A stretch of 64,000 nucleotides of DNA from Kitasatospora purpeofusca (GCF_000718025.1 NZ_JODS01000004.1:283899-347898), one strand, 5' to 3'. Counted from the first letter of the stretch, positions 43,801 to 52,538 are shown. Numbers and translations are program-made. The notes: generated from the letters alone by a model not told the origin.

Positions 43801-45536
43801 CTGTCCACCACCGCTGAACCCATGAAGACGACCTTCCGGGACCTGGGGATCCTCCCGGAGACCGCCGAGGCCCTCGAGTCCGTCGGCATCGTCCACCCCT
43901 TCCCCATCCAGGAGATGACCCTCCCGGTCGCGCTGACCGGCCACGACGTCATCGGCCAGGCCAAGACCGGCACCGGCAAGACGCTCGGTTTCGGCCTGCC
44001 GCTGATCGAGCGGGTCGTCGTGCGCGCCGACGTCGACGCCGGCCGCGCCACCGAGGAGCAGCTCACCGAGTCCCCGCAGGCACTGATCGTGGTGCCGACC
44101 CGCGAGCTGTGCACCCAGGTCACCAACGACCTGCAGACCGCCGGCAAGGTCCGCGACGTCCGCGTGCTCGCCGTCTACGGCGGCCGTGCCTACGAGCCGC
44201 AGGTCGAGGCTCTGCGCAAGGGCGTCGACATCGTCGTCGGCACCCCGGGCCGTCTGCTCGACCTGGCCGGCCAGAAGAAGCTGGACCTCTCCAGGGTCCG
44301 CTCGCTGGTCCTGGACGAGGCCGACGAGATGCTCGACCTCGGCTTCCTGCCGGACGTCGAGAAGATCATCACCATGCTGCCGGCGAAGCGGCAGACCCTG
44401 CTGTTCTCGGCGACCATGCCGGGCCAGGTCATCAGCCTCGCCCGCCGCTACATGAGCCAGCCGACCCACATCCGAGCCGCCGCGCCGGACGACACCGGCA
44501 CCACCGTCGCCAACACCGAGCAGCACATCTTCCGTGCGCACTCGCTGGACAAGGTGGAGATGGTCTCGCGCATCCTGCAGGCCGACGGCCGCGGGCTGGC
44601 GATGATCTTCTGCCGGACCAAGCGGACCGCCGCCGATGTCGCCGACCAGCTCACCCAGCGCGGCTTCGCGGCCGGCGCCGTGCACGGCGACCTCGGGCAG
44701 GGCGCCCGCGAGCAGGCCCTGCGGGCGTTCCGCAACGGCAAGGTCGACGTGCTGGTCTGCACCGACGTCGCGGCCCGCGGCATCGACGTCGAGGGCGTCA
44801 CGCACGTGATCAACTACCAGTGCCCGGAGGACGAGAAGACCTACCTGCACCGGATCGGCCGCACCGGCCGGGCCGGCGCCTCGGGCACCGCGGTCACCCT
44901 GGTCGACTGGGACGACATCCCGCGCTGGCAGCTGATCAACAAGGCGCTGGAGCTGTCGTTCAACGAGCCGGAGGAGACCTACTCCACCTCGCCGCACCTC
45001 TACGAGCTGCTCAAGATCGCCCCGGGCACCAAGGGCATCCTGCCCCGCTCGGAGCGGACCCGGGCCGGGCTCGGCGCGGAGGAGGTCGAGGACCTCGGCG
45101 AGACCGGCGGGCGCGGTTCGCGCTCCGGCGGACGGGGCGCCCGACGGCGGCGCCCGCCGCGCCGCAGGCCCCGGCCGTCGAGGGCACCGAGGACGGCGCC
45201 GCCCCGCGCCGCCGTCGCCGCCGCTCGCGCGGTGCGGCGTCCGGCGAGGGCACGGCCACCGAGGCCGCCGCCGTGGTCGCGGAGGCCGCCGAGGTCGCGC
45301 CGGCCACCGCCGCTCCGGTCGTCGCCGAGGCCGCCGAGGCCCCGGCCGCCGAGGAGAAGCCGAAGCGCACCCGGACCCGCTCGCGGGCCAAGGCCGCGGC
45401 TCCGGCCGAGGCCGCCACCGAGGCGGTCACCGTCGCGGCTCCCGCCGAGGGTGCCGCCGACGGCGAGGCCCCGGCCCCGCGCCGCCGTACCCGGGCCCGC
45501 CGTCCGGCCGCCGCCGAGGCGACCCCGGAGAGCTGA
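43801..45536 (+). CDS. DEAD-box RNA helicase (RhlE type), tail frameshifted at ~45,138
   Basis: The core is complete: Q-motif PFPIQEMTLP, Walker A AKTGTGKT, PTRELC, DEADEMLDLGF, SAT in LFSATMPG, and HRIGRTGRAG. It remodels RNA and ribosomal particles. CTG 43801 is the likely start because GGAAGAGG lies seven bases upstream; the first ATG (43822) has none. After GGRGSRSGGRG near base 45,138 the first frame turns into an Arg/Pro-rich shadow and stays open to 46,791. The normal acidic/Ala-rich helicase tail (VEGTEDGAAPRRRRRR ... AAAEATPES) continues in the -1 frame to 45,536. One base appears to be missing in a G/C run: sequencing error, mutation or programmed shift. Confidence 0.85.
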
Positions 45537-45547
45537 TCCGCGTTCCC

Positions 45548-45583
45548 CGAAGGGGCGGTCCGGACCTCCGGACCGCCCCTTCG
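45548..45583. terminator. intrinsic terminator after the helicase gene
   Basis: CGAAGGGGCGGTCCGG-ACCT-CCGGACCGCCCCTTCG is a perfect 16-bp hairpin starting 12 bases after the -1-frame stop. It supports that frame as the true end of the gene. Confidence 0.85.
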
Positions 45584-45703
45584 GCGTTCCGCGAGCGACC
45601 CGGGAACCGCACGGCGGTGGCACGACGGGCCCGGGAGCGACCGGCCGGACGCCCCTATGCTCGGGTTACCCACGAGTTCGCACCGGTCGCCGGAGGTCCG
45701 TCC

Positions 45704-46612
45704 ATGAGCACGCCGCCGTTCCTCACCCTCCCGCCCTCGGCCCGTGCGCTGCGGGTGGTGACGGCGCGCGGGCAGTTCGCGGCGCTGCGGGCCGAGCCCG
45801 CCGGGGCGGTGCGGGGCTCGGCCCTGCTGGTGCCCGGCTTCACTGGCAGCAAGGAGGACTTCATCGCGCTGCTGGAGCCGCTGGCCGCGGCCGGCTACCG
45901 GGTGACCGCGGTCGACCAGCGCGGCCAGTACGAGACCGGCGGGCCGCACGACGATCCGGCCGCCTACGCGGTGGCCGCCCTGGGCGCGGACGTCCGGGCC
46001 CTGACCGCGGCCCTGGCGGCCGAGGGCGGCACCGGCCCGCTGCACCTGCTGGGCCACTCCTTCGGCGGCCAGGTGGTCCGCGAGGCCGTCCTGGCCGCGG
46101 CGGCCGGGGCGGCGGCTCCCGGCGGCGCGCCGCTGCCGTGGGCCTCGCTGACGCTGATGTCCACCGGCCCCGGCGCGATCGACCCGGCCGAGGCGGAGCG
46201 GACCGGGCTGCTGGTCGAGGTCCTGCCCACGATGGGCCTGGAGGAGATCTGGCAGGTGATGCAGCAGATGGAGAAGGCCGACGGGGAGCGGGCGCGCCGC
46301 CTGCCGTCCCCCGAGGTGGCCGCGTTCCTGCACCGCCGCTGGCTGGCGAACGTGCCGCAGGCGCTGATCACCACCGGCGGCCACCTGGTCGCCGCGCCGG
46401 ACCGGGTGGCCGAGCTGGCCGCCGCGGTCGCCGCCGGGCTGCCCGCCCTGGTGGTCTCCGGCGTCCACGACTACGCCTGGCCCGTCCCGGAGCAGACCGC
46501 GATGGCGGAGCGGCTGGGGGCCCGCCGGGTGGTCGTCGCGGACGCCGGGCACTCCCCCAACGCCGAGCAGCCGGCGGCCACCGCCGAGGCGCTGCTGGCG
46601 CACTGGGTCTGA
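45704..46612 (+). CDS. alpha/beta hydrolase
   Basis: This 302-residue protein has oxyanion PGFTGSKEDF, nucleophile GHSFGG (Ser at about 115), a strand-8 acid in VSGVHDYAW and the catalytic His in DAGHSPNAEQP. It is cytoplasmic with no signal. ATG 45704 has GGAGG seven bases upstream. A TATGCT -10-like element lies at 45656-45661, indicating its own promoter after the helicase terminator. The substrate is unknown. The misread helicase frame overlaps it on the same strand but is not coding. Confidence 0.9.
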   Translation: MSTPPFLTLPPSARALRVVTARGQFAALRAEPAGAVRGSALLVPGFTGSKEDFIALLEPLAAAGYRVTAVDQRGQYETGGPHDDPAAYAVAALGADVRALTAALAAEGGTGPLHLLGHSFGGQVVREAVLAAAAGAAAPGGAPLPWASLTLMSTGPGAIDPAEAERTGLLVEVLPTMGLEEIWQVMQQMEKADGERARRLPSPEVAAFLHRRWLANVPQALITTGGHLVAAPDRVAELAAAVAAGLPALVVSGVHDYAWPVPEQTAMAERLGARRVVVADAGHSPNAEQPAATAEALLAHWV

Positions 46613-46758
46613 CCCCGCCCGGCCCCGGCCGCCGCGGCTACCGCCGCCCACCGCCCCGTACCGCCGCCCGCCCGGCTCCCACCGGCTCCGGAGCACCCCT
46701 CACCGCCCCGGAGCGGGACCCCGATCAACCGGCCGCCGCGGCCCCCTGGTACAAGGGG

Positions 46759-46787
46759 GCGACAAAATTCGTTAGTTGCGGTAATAT
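46759..46787 (+). promoter_or_regulatory. AT-rich promoter of the 48-residue gene
   Basis: GCGACA (-35, 46759-46764), a 17-base spacer rich in A/T, and TAATAT (-10, 46782-46787) stand out in a genome of very high GC. Transcription would begin near 46,794, leaving a leader of about 266 bases. Confidence 0.6.
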
Positions 46788-47059
46788 TTGATTCAGTCCT
46801 GGAAACATCGTCGACAGTGACGTCGGCACATGGTCGACGCGATCCATCCGAAACCAGGACGTTACGGACGGGCAATGGCCCGGTAGCAGCGCCACCGCAG
46901 TGTGGTTCACGAGGGCCATCGGCGCCCTTGGCAATCAGGGGGGAGCCCTCTTTGCCGCGACAGCAGCCGGTCGACGACTCGACCCGACAGACCCCGAAAG
47001 GGCTGATACCCACTCAGCCACGACCGCCCCGCGCCGCGGGGCCAGGAAAGGAAACGCCC
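46788..47059 (+). other. long untranslated leader before the 48-residue gene
   Basis: About 266 bases lie between the predicted start of transcription and the ATG at 47060. The leader contains runs able to pair, such as GACGGGC/GCCCGGT near 46,871-46,886, GGGCC/GGCCC and CCGCGC/GCCGCGGGGC near 47,030. I could not match it to a known riboswitch class (no cobalamin, c-di-AMP or glycine signatures seen). The upstream part, 46613-46758, is G/C-rich spacer with a CCCCCT/AGGGGG hairpin. Confidence 0.4.
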
Positions 47060-47206
47060 ATGCGCTTCGAGATCCTCCGACTGGACGACGCCCACGGCAC
47101 CGCCACCGACCGCGTGATCGCCGACGCCGAGACCGTCCGCGAGCTCGTCCAGGCCGCCGCCCGCACCGGCGAACGCCTGCTCATCCGTCCGTGCCCGGCC
47201 GTCTGA
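47060..47206 (+). CDS. 48-residue conserved-looking small protein
   Basis: This small soluble protein begins MRFEILRLDD and ends RTGERLLIRPCPAV, with a predicted beta-alpha-beta pattern and one Cys. The ATG at 47060 follows AGGAAA. I recall similar short proteins in other Streptomyces but no function. It has its own AT-rich promoter, a long leader and a strong terminator, so it is an independent and probably highly controlled transcription unit. Confidence 0.65.
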   Translation: MRFEILRLDDAHGTATDRVIADAETVRELVQAAARTGERLLIRPCPAV

Positions 47207-47286
47207 CCGGGCCGGCCGCCGCGGAGTCCCCGGACTCCGCCGCCGCCGGGCCCGACGCGTCCGATCCGGACGTTCCCATACCCGAC

Positions 47287-47324
47287 TGACGCCCCGTCAT
47301 CGCCGCAGCGAGCACGGGGCGTCA
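47287..47324. terminator. intrinsic terminator after the 48-residue gene
   Basis: TGACGCCCCGT and ACGGGGCGTCA form an exact 11-bp stem with a 16-base loop. The rest of 47207-47582 is spacer leading to the next gene, with no convincing promoter seen. Confidence 0.7.
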
Positions 47325-47582
47325 GCGCTTTCGGGCCCTCCCGCTCCGGACCCCTGACGCGAACACCGGTCGAACACGGCTCGAACTCCGTCGGGGCGCA
47401 CCCCGGCGCACACCCCCGACGTTTGCCGCCGCCCCCCGCTGGACATTTCCCAACGGGAGCCGCCCGCACCGCGCCCACCCCGCGCCGGACGGGCACCCGC
47501 CACCGACAGGTGCCGCCGAGCCGCCCTCCGTACGGGTGATCGTCCTTGACGCGGCGGCCCGGAGGGAGGAGCGTTGTCGGCT

Positions 47583-48221
47583 ATGAGGGGCGAGCCAAGC
47601 TGCCCGAGGTGCGCCGGTCGGGTCCGCGCTCCCGGTCTGTTCTCAGACACCTGGCAGTGCGACCGGCACGGCGCCGTGCACCCGATGCAGCCGGTACTGC
47701 CCCCGAGCATCGAGGCACTCGGCGTCGCCGTCGCCCGTTCCCAGGTCCCCGTCTGGCTGCCCTGGCCGCTCCCGGTCGGCTGGCTCTACACCGGCATCGC
47801 GCACGTCGGCGACGACATCTCGGGCGCCCGGGCCACCGCCGTCGCCTGCTCGGGACCGGCCCCGCTCGGCGGCTTCGGCGAACTCGTGCTGGTGGCCGAG
47901 GAACTCGGCGTGGGCCTCGGTGCCCGGTACGCCGGACTGTCCGGCCCCGACCCGGGCGAGTCGGTGGCCCTCTACAAGCCCGCCGACGCCAAGCTGATGG
48001 CGGCCGGCCGACCGACCCCGATGTTCCATGTGCCGGACGCCCCGGCCGACCGCGCGGTGTTCGTCGGCGAGGCCCGCGGGCTCTGGCTCTGGGCCGTCGC
48101 CTGGCCCGAGCAGTCGGCGCTGGTGATGTACGACGAACTGGTCCTGACGGACCTGCGGGAGGCCGGCGCGGAGCTGGACCTGCTGCCCTGCGGCGCCCTG
48201 TCGCCGCACCTGCTCGGCTGA
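47583..48221 (+). CDS. DUF6758-type zinc-ribbon protein
   Basis: This 212-residue protein starts MRGEPSCPRCAGRVRAPGL, with a CPRC knuckle and a later Cys/His (WQCDRHG) that could complete a zinc site. The remainder is a conserved globular domain with WLPWPLPVGWLYTGIAHVGD and LYKPADAKLM. Such proteins are common in streptomycetes and uncharacterised. ATG 47583 is preferred. TTG 47574, closer to GGAGGGAGGA, would add three residues. It lies directly upstream of the PHP gene, probably in one operon. Confidence 0.75.
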   Translation: MRGEPSCPRCAGRVRAPGLFSDTWQCDRHGAVHPMQPVLPPSIEALGVAVARSQVPVWLPWPLPVGWLYTGIAHVGDDISGARATAVACSGPAPLGGFGELVLVAEELGVGLGARYAGLSGPDPGESVALYKPADAKLMAAGRPTPMFHVPDAPADRAVFVGEARGLWLWAVAWPEQSALVMYDELVLTDLREAGAELDLLPCGALSPHLLG

Positions 48222-48340
48222 CGCCCCGTCCGTCGCCGGGAGGCCGGCCGCCGCCGCACTATCCTGGGCGGCACCCCGCCGGCCCGCCGCGCCGGCCCCC
48301 AGCGCCGGCCCGCGCCGCGCCGACTCCGAGGAGCACGCCC

Positions 48341-49201
48341 GTGCGCATCGACCTCCACGCCCACAGCAATGCCTCCGACGGCACCGACACCCCGGCCGAA
48401 CTGGTCGCGGCGGCCGTCGGGGCCGGGCTGGACGTGGTGGCGCTGACCGACCACGACACGGTGGCCGGCCACACCGAGGCGGCCGACGCGGTGCACGCGC
48501 TGCCCGCCGGCACCCGGCTGACGCTCGTCCCGGGCGCGGAACTCTCCTGCGTGGCCGGCGACATCTCGATGCACCTGCTGGCCTACCTCTTCGACCCGGC
48601 CGAGCCCGCCTTCGCGGCGGAGCGCGAGCTGGTGCGCACCGACCGGTTCCGCCGGGGGCGGGCGATCGTCGAGCGGTGCCGCGAACTGGGCGCGGACATC
48701 AGCTGGGACCAGGTGCGGCGGATCGCCGGGGACGGCTCGGTGGGCCGTCCGCACATCGCCAGCGCGCTGGTCGAGGCGGGCGTGGTGGCCTCGGTGTCGG
48801 ACGCGTTCACCGCGGACTGGCTGGCCAACGGCGGGCGGGCGGACGTCCGCAAGCACGAGACCGACCCGGTCACGGCGGTCCGGCTGGTCCGGGCGGCCGG
48901 CGGGGTGCCGGTCTTCGCCCACCCGGGCGCGGTGAAGCGCGGACGGACCGTCTCCGACCAGGTGATCGCCGACCTCGCGGCCGCCGGTCTGGCCGCGCTG
49001 GAGGTCGACCACATCGACCACGACGAGCCGACCCGGGCCCATCTGCGCGGCCTCGCCGCCGAGTTGGGGCTGCTCACCACCGGCTCCAGCGACTACCACG
49101 GCAGCCGCAAGACGGTCCGGCTGGGCGAGCACACCACCGACCCCCAGGTGTACGAGGCGCTCGTGGAGCAGGCGACCGGCGCCAAGCCGATCGGCGGCTG
49201 A
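48341..49201 (+). CDS. PHP-domain phosphoesterase
   Basis: This 286-residue protein has the four PHP metal motifs: DLHAHSNASDG at the N-terminus, TDHDT at about 36, a middle FAHPGA and the C-terminal GSSDYHG. Family members hydrolyse nucleoside 3',5'-bisphosphate (pAp) or 5'-phosphates of RNA, such as the TrpH/RNase AM type. GTG 48341 has GAGGAG seven bases upstream. It is 119 bases downstream of the zinc-ribbon gene on the same strand and convergent with the suppressor-of-fused gene. Confidence 0.92.
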   Translation: MRIDLHAHSNASDGTDTPAELVAAAVGAGLDVVALTDHDTVAGHTEAADAVHALPAGTRLTLVPGAELSCVAGDISMHLLAYLFDPAEPAFAAERELVRTDRFRRGRAIVERCRELGADISWDQVRRIAGDGSVGRPHIASALVEAGVVASVSDAFTADWLANGGRADVRKHETDPVTAVRLVRAAGGVPVFAHPGAVKRGRTVSDQVIADLAAAGLAALEVDHIDHDEPTRAHLRGLAAELGLLTTGSSDYHGSRKTVRLGEHTTDPQVYEALVEQATGAKPIGG

Positions 49202-49258
49202 GCCCGGGGGGCGCTCCCGGTCCGGCTGCCGCGTGCCCGGTCGCCCCGGGCCCGGCCG

Positions 49259-49900
49259 TCAGTCCAGGGCGACGCCCCGCCGCTCCGGGTCGCGCAGATC
49301 GGTCCCGTGCTGGAGCCAGCGCTCCTGGAGCGCCGCCGCGCCGTGCACCCGCTTCCAGCCCGCCTCGTTGGGGGTCATCGGCAGCAGCGGCAGGAAGTGC
49401 ACCGGGTCGGCCGGCTCCTCCAGTTCCAGGTCCTCGACCAGCCCGCCGGGCTCGGCCGCCAGGACGGAGGTGAACGGCGCGCCGTCCCAGAGCGGGGCAC
49501 CGAGGTCCAGCGAGCCACCGGGGGCCACCACCAGGCCCTCCACCTGCGGCGTGGCCGCGAAGGTGGCCAGCGGACGGAGCACGCCGTCGCGCCCGCCCCG
49601 GATCGTCAGCACGAGCTCCGCGCGCGGGCCGCGGACCTGGTCGGCGACCGCGGCGCTCGGGTCGGCCATCGGCGCGGCGGACATGCCGAGCGTGGCGTAG
49701 CGGACCAGGCCCTCGGCATCGGGGCCGAAGCGCAGCACCTCGATCCGGTCGGCACCGAGGAAGGTCACGGCGGCGCGGCCGCCCGGCTCGCCGAAGGTGG
49801 TGAGCAGCCGGGCCTCGACGGCGGCCAGGACCGCCGTCCGGGAGGGGCCGTGCGCGCTGCCGCCGGAAGGGTCGCCGAAGAGCGGGAAGTCGTGGGCCAT
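49259..49900 (-). CDS. suppressor-of-fused (SUFU) domain protein
   Basis: In this 213-residue protein, residues ~20-210 match the bacterial SUFU-like domain, including FGEPGGRAAVTFLG, VVAPGGSLDLGAPLWDG and the C-terminal FLPLLPMTPNEAGWKRVHG. Bacterial SUFU proteins are often found as immunity proteins or in stand-alone form. No toxin gene adjoins here, so it is probably housekeeping or orphan. ATG 49900 starts the conserved region; a GTG at 49939 is possible but lacks a site. It is divergent from corA across ~500 bases. Confidence 0.75.
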   Translation of the reverse strand: MAHDFPLFGDPSGGSAHGPSRTAVLAAVEARLLTTFGEPGGRAAVTFLGADRIEVLRFGPDAEGLVRYATLGMSAAPMADPSAAVADQVRGPRAELVLTIRGGRDGVLRPLATFAATPQVEGLVVAPGGSLDLGAPLWDGAPFTSVLAAEPGGLVEDLELEEPADPVHFLPLLPMTPNEAGWKRVHGAAALQERWLQHGTDLRDPERRGVALD

Positions 49901-50398
49901 GCCGGTGAGCGTAACCCGCGGCCCCCGGGCCGTTGGCACGGCCTTTACGTGAACGCGGGCGCGACGAGGGCCGATCGGATGTTAGTGTGAGCGACTGGCC
50001 ACCGGGGAGTTTTCCCTCCTCCGGGGCAGCGGCGCGAAGGAGGTGGTTGCGGTGGATACCAGCCGACCATGCAGTACCGGCAGCTCTACCCGGCCCGGAC
50101 GCCTTCCCCGTACCCCTCGCCACGCGGACTGAAACAGCGGGCCCTGGGAGTCTCGGCGACAGCCGACCGGCTTCCCCACCGGCACCCTGGTTCCGTCCCT
50201 CCGCGCGGACGGCACGGCGGTCCTCCGGTCCGGCCGGGAGAGCACCCCACCGACGTCCGGTCGTTCCGTTCCGTGTGCCCCTAGCAAGGCCCGGGAGCGA
50301 CCGCAGGCGCCGGATTCCATCGGTGTTCCTCCGCCGTCGCCCCGCGGCCGTTCGTCACCACGCCGTCGTGCGGCGGTTCCTGCCCCAGGGAGCCTGCC
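49901..50398. promoter_or_regulatory. 498-bp upstream region of corA
   Basis: This is the divergent region between the SUFU and corA genes. It holds a short leader-peptide-like ORF with an excellent Shine-Dalgarno (50052-50132) and otherwise G/C-rich, possibly structured leader sequence. A GTTAGTGT element near 49,981 could be part of a promoter. No M-box-like Mg riboswitch was recognised. Confidence 0.4.
50052..50132 (+). CDS. candidate leader peptide of corA (26 residues)
   Basis: GTG 50052 is preceded by GAAGGAGGTGG, close to a perfect anti-16S match. The frame encodes an Arg/Pro/Ser/Thr-rich peptide (VDTSRPCSTG, then GRLPRTPRHAD) and ends 266 bases before corA. Mg-transporter genes in enterobacteria use Pro-rich leader peptides to sense Mg or proline levels. 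A similar role here is speculative. Confidence 0.35.
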   Translation: MDTSRPCSTGSSTRPGRLPRTPRHAD

Positions 50399-51523
50399 AT
50401 GTCGATGATCAACAGCCTGCGCGCAGCCGTCCGTACCAACCGCCGCCGCACCGCGGCGGGCCTGTTCGACTCCATCCACCCGGGTGAGACCCCGTCGGCC
50501 GTGGTGGACTGCGCGGTCTACCAGCACGGCCGGCGGCACGGCGAGACCTGCAGCCCGCGCGACGCCGCCCGGCTGGTCAAGGCCTCGAAGCAACTGCCCG
50601 AGGGCGAGGGCTCGTTCAGCTGGATCGGCCTGCACGAGCCGACCGAGGCGGAGTTCGAGGGCATCGCCCAGCGCTTCGGGCTGCACCCGCTGGCGGTCGA
50701 GGACGCGGTGCACGCGCACCAGCGGCCGAAGGTCGAGCGGTACGACGACGTGCTGTTCGCCGTCTTCAAGACGATCCGGTACGTCGACCACGACCAGCTG
50801 ACCCCGACCAGCGAGGTGGTCGAGACCGGCGAGCTGATGGTGTTCGCCGGCCGGGACTTCGTCATCACCGTGCGGCACGGCGGGCACAGCTCGCTCAAGG
50901 AGCTGCGGCACCGGCTGGAGGCCGACGCGGACGGCACCGGGCTGCTGGCCAAGGGCCCGTCGGCGGTGCTGCACGCGATCGCCGACCACGTGGTGGACAA
51001 CTACATGCTGGTCGCGGACCAGCTGCAGACCGACGTGGACGAGATCGAGTTCGAGGTGTTCTCCAACCGGGGCGGCCGGGGCGCGGACGTCGGGCGGGTC
51101 TACCAGCTCAAGCGCGAGGTGCTGGAGTTCAAGCGGGCCGTGGCGCCGCTGCTGCGGCCGATGCAGCAGCTGTCGGAGCCGCTGCAGCGGCTGGTCGACC
51201 CGGAGATCCAGAAGTACTTCCGGGACGTCGCGGACCACCTGGCCCGGGTCACCGAGCAGGTGCACGGCTTCGACGAACTGCTGAACTCGCTGCTCCAGGC
51301 CAATCTGGCGCAGGTGTCGGTGGCGCAGAACGAGGACATGCGCAAGATCACCGCCTGGGCGGCGATCTTCGCGGTGCCCACCATGATCACCGGCGTGTAC
51401 GGGATGAACTTCGACTACATGCCCGAGCTGCACCACCGCTACGGCTACCCGATGGTGCTCGGCAGCGTGGTGCTGATCTGCATCGGCATGTACCGGGGCT
51501 TCCGCCGCAACGGCTGGCTGTAG
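50399..51523 (+). CDS. corA: CorA-family Mg2+/Co2+ channel
   Basis: This 374-residue protein has a cytoplasmic funnel domain with a long alpha-helical stalk (DVGRVYQLKREVLEFKRAV and following). Two C-terminal membrane helices (TAWAAIFAVPTMITGVYGMN and VLGSVVLICIGMYRG) contain the selectivity motif GMN. It should form a homopentameric Mg channel in the plasma membrane. ATG 50399 has GGGAG six bases upstream. It is only 13 bases from the end of the convergent DMT-transporter gene. The long upstream region with a short ORF suggests leader control. Confidence 0.95.
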   Translation: MSMINSLRAAVRTNRRRTAAGLFDSIHPGETPSAVVDCAVYQHGRRHGETCSPRDAARLVKASKQLPEGEGSFSWIGLHEPTEAEFEGIAQRFGLHPLAVEDAVHAHQRPKVERYDDVLFAVFKTIRYVDHDQLTPTSEVVETGELMVFAGRDFVITVRHGGHSSLKELRHRLEADADGTGLLAKGPSAVLHAIADHVVDNYMLVADQLQTDVDEIEFEVFSNRGGRGADVGRVYQLKREVLEFKRAVAPLLRPMQQLSEPLQRLVDPEIQKYFRDVADHLARVTEQVHGFDELLNSLLQANLAQVSVAQNEDMRKITAWAAIFAVPTMITGVYGMNFDYMPELHHRYGYPMVLGSVVLICIGMYRGFRRNGWL

Positions 51524-51536
51524 CCGGGGCCCGCGG

Positions 51537-52538
51537 CTACAGCTCCGGCCGGTCGGCGGACCGCTTCCGGTCGGCGGACCGCTTCCGGTCGGCTCGGGCG
51601 ACCACGACCAGGCCGAGCAGGATCAGCACCACCGCCGGGTAGGCGGCGGCCGGCGGCCACTGGCCCAGCCAGAGCGCGGCGATCAACGCGGCCCCCGGGG
51701 TCTCCAGCAGGATCGCGGTGGAGGTCACCGAGGGGCCGAGGGTGCGCAGCACCCGGTTGCTGAGCGAGTGGCCGAGCAGCTGGGCGGTGACCATCAGCAG
51801 CACGATCTGCCACCACGCGCCGGCGCGCCAGCCGGACAGCGGCGTCCCGGCGACCAGGCAGACCGCGAGCAGGACAACCGCCGTGGTGGCGTAGCAGACC
51901 AGGGTGTACGCGGTGGTGCTGACGGTCCGCCGGACCTCGGCCCCGAGCAGCATGTAGCCGGCCGCGGCGAGACCCGCGCCGAGCGCGAGCGCGTCACCGG
52001 CCAGGGCCCGCGGCGAGAGCGAGAGGTCGACGCCGGTGAGCACCAGGACGCCGGCGAAGGCGGTCACCGTGCCGAGCCACACCATCCGGGGCGCCCGCAC
52101 CCCGAGCAGCCGCATCAGCACGATCGTCCACAGCGGGGTGGTGGTGACCAGCGCGGTCGCGGAGGCCACCGAGGTCATCCGCAGGCTGGGCATCCACAGT
52201 CCGAAGTGGACGGCGAGCAGCACCCCGGCCGCCATCGCCAGCAGCAGCGCGCGCCGGGGGACGGCCCGCAGTTCGGCCCGGTGGCGCAGCAGGGCGTAGG
52301 GGCCGAGCACGCCGACCGACATGAGGTTGCGCCAGAAGGCGATGGCCAGGGCGGGTGCGGCGGTGGCGCTGATCAGCGGGGCGGAGAGCGAGATGGCGCC
52401 GACGGAGACGGCCAGCAGCAGCAGGTCGGTCCTGGGGAGCGGGCCCGCGGTGGCGGCGGGGGCCGTGACGGTGGCGGGGGCGGTGGTGATGGCGATGGGG
52501 AGGGCGGCGGCGTCGCTCTCGGGCCGGGCGGCGGGCAC
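51537..52538 (-). CDS. EamA/DMT-family exporter
   Basis: This 333-residue protein has ten hydrophobic helices in two EamA repeats, typical of drug/metabolite transporters that export amino acids or small metabolites. The N-terminal ~35 residues are Ala/Thr-rich. The C-terminus carries a duplicated basic hexapeptide DRKRSADRKRSAD from an 18-bp tandem repeat. GTG 52538 has GAGGAG four bases upstream. It is divergent from the next small gene and nearly abuts corA. The substrate is not predictable. Confidence 0.88.
   Translation of the reverse strand: MPAARPESDAAALPIAITTAPATVTAPAATAGPLPRTDLLLLAVSVGAISLSAPLISATAAPALAIAFWRNLMSVGVLGPYALLRHRAELRAVPRRALLLAMAAGVLLAVHFGLWMPSLRMTSVASATALVTTTPLWTIVLMRLLGVRAPRMVWLGTVTAFAGVLVLTGVDLSLSPRALAGDALALGAGLAAAGYMLLGAEVRRTVSTTAYTLVCYATTAVVLLAVCLVAGTPLSGWRAGAWWQIVLLMVTAQLLGHSLSNRVLRTLGPSVTSTAILLETPGAALIAALWLGQWPPAAAYPAVVLILLGLVVVARADRKRSADRKRSADRPEL

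Noticed and set aside
45537..46791. Continuation of the RNA helicase frame to 46,791
   Set aside because: The translation is an Arg/Pro/Gly shadow of the helicase tail and of the alpha/beta hydrolase gene. The terminator at 45,548 and the -1-frame tail mark the true end.
46788..47059. Known riboswitch upstream of the 48-residue gene
   Set aside because: I looked for cobalamin, c-di-AMP, glycine and TPP signatures and found none. Listed only as an unassigned leader.
49901..50398. M-box Mg riboswitch upstream of corA
   Set aside because: No recognisable M-box core; only a short leader ORF could be supported.
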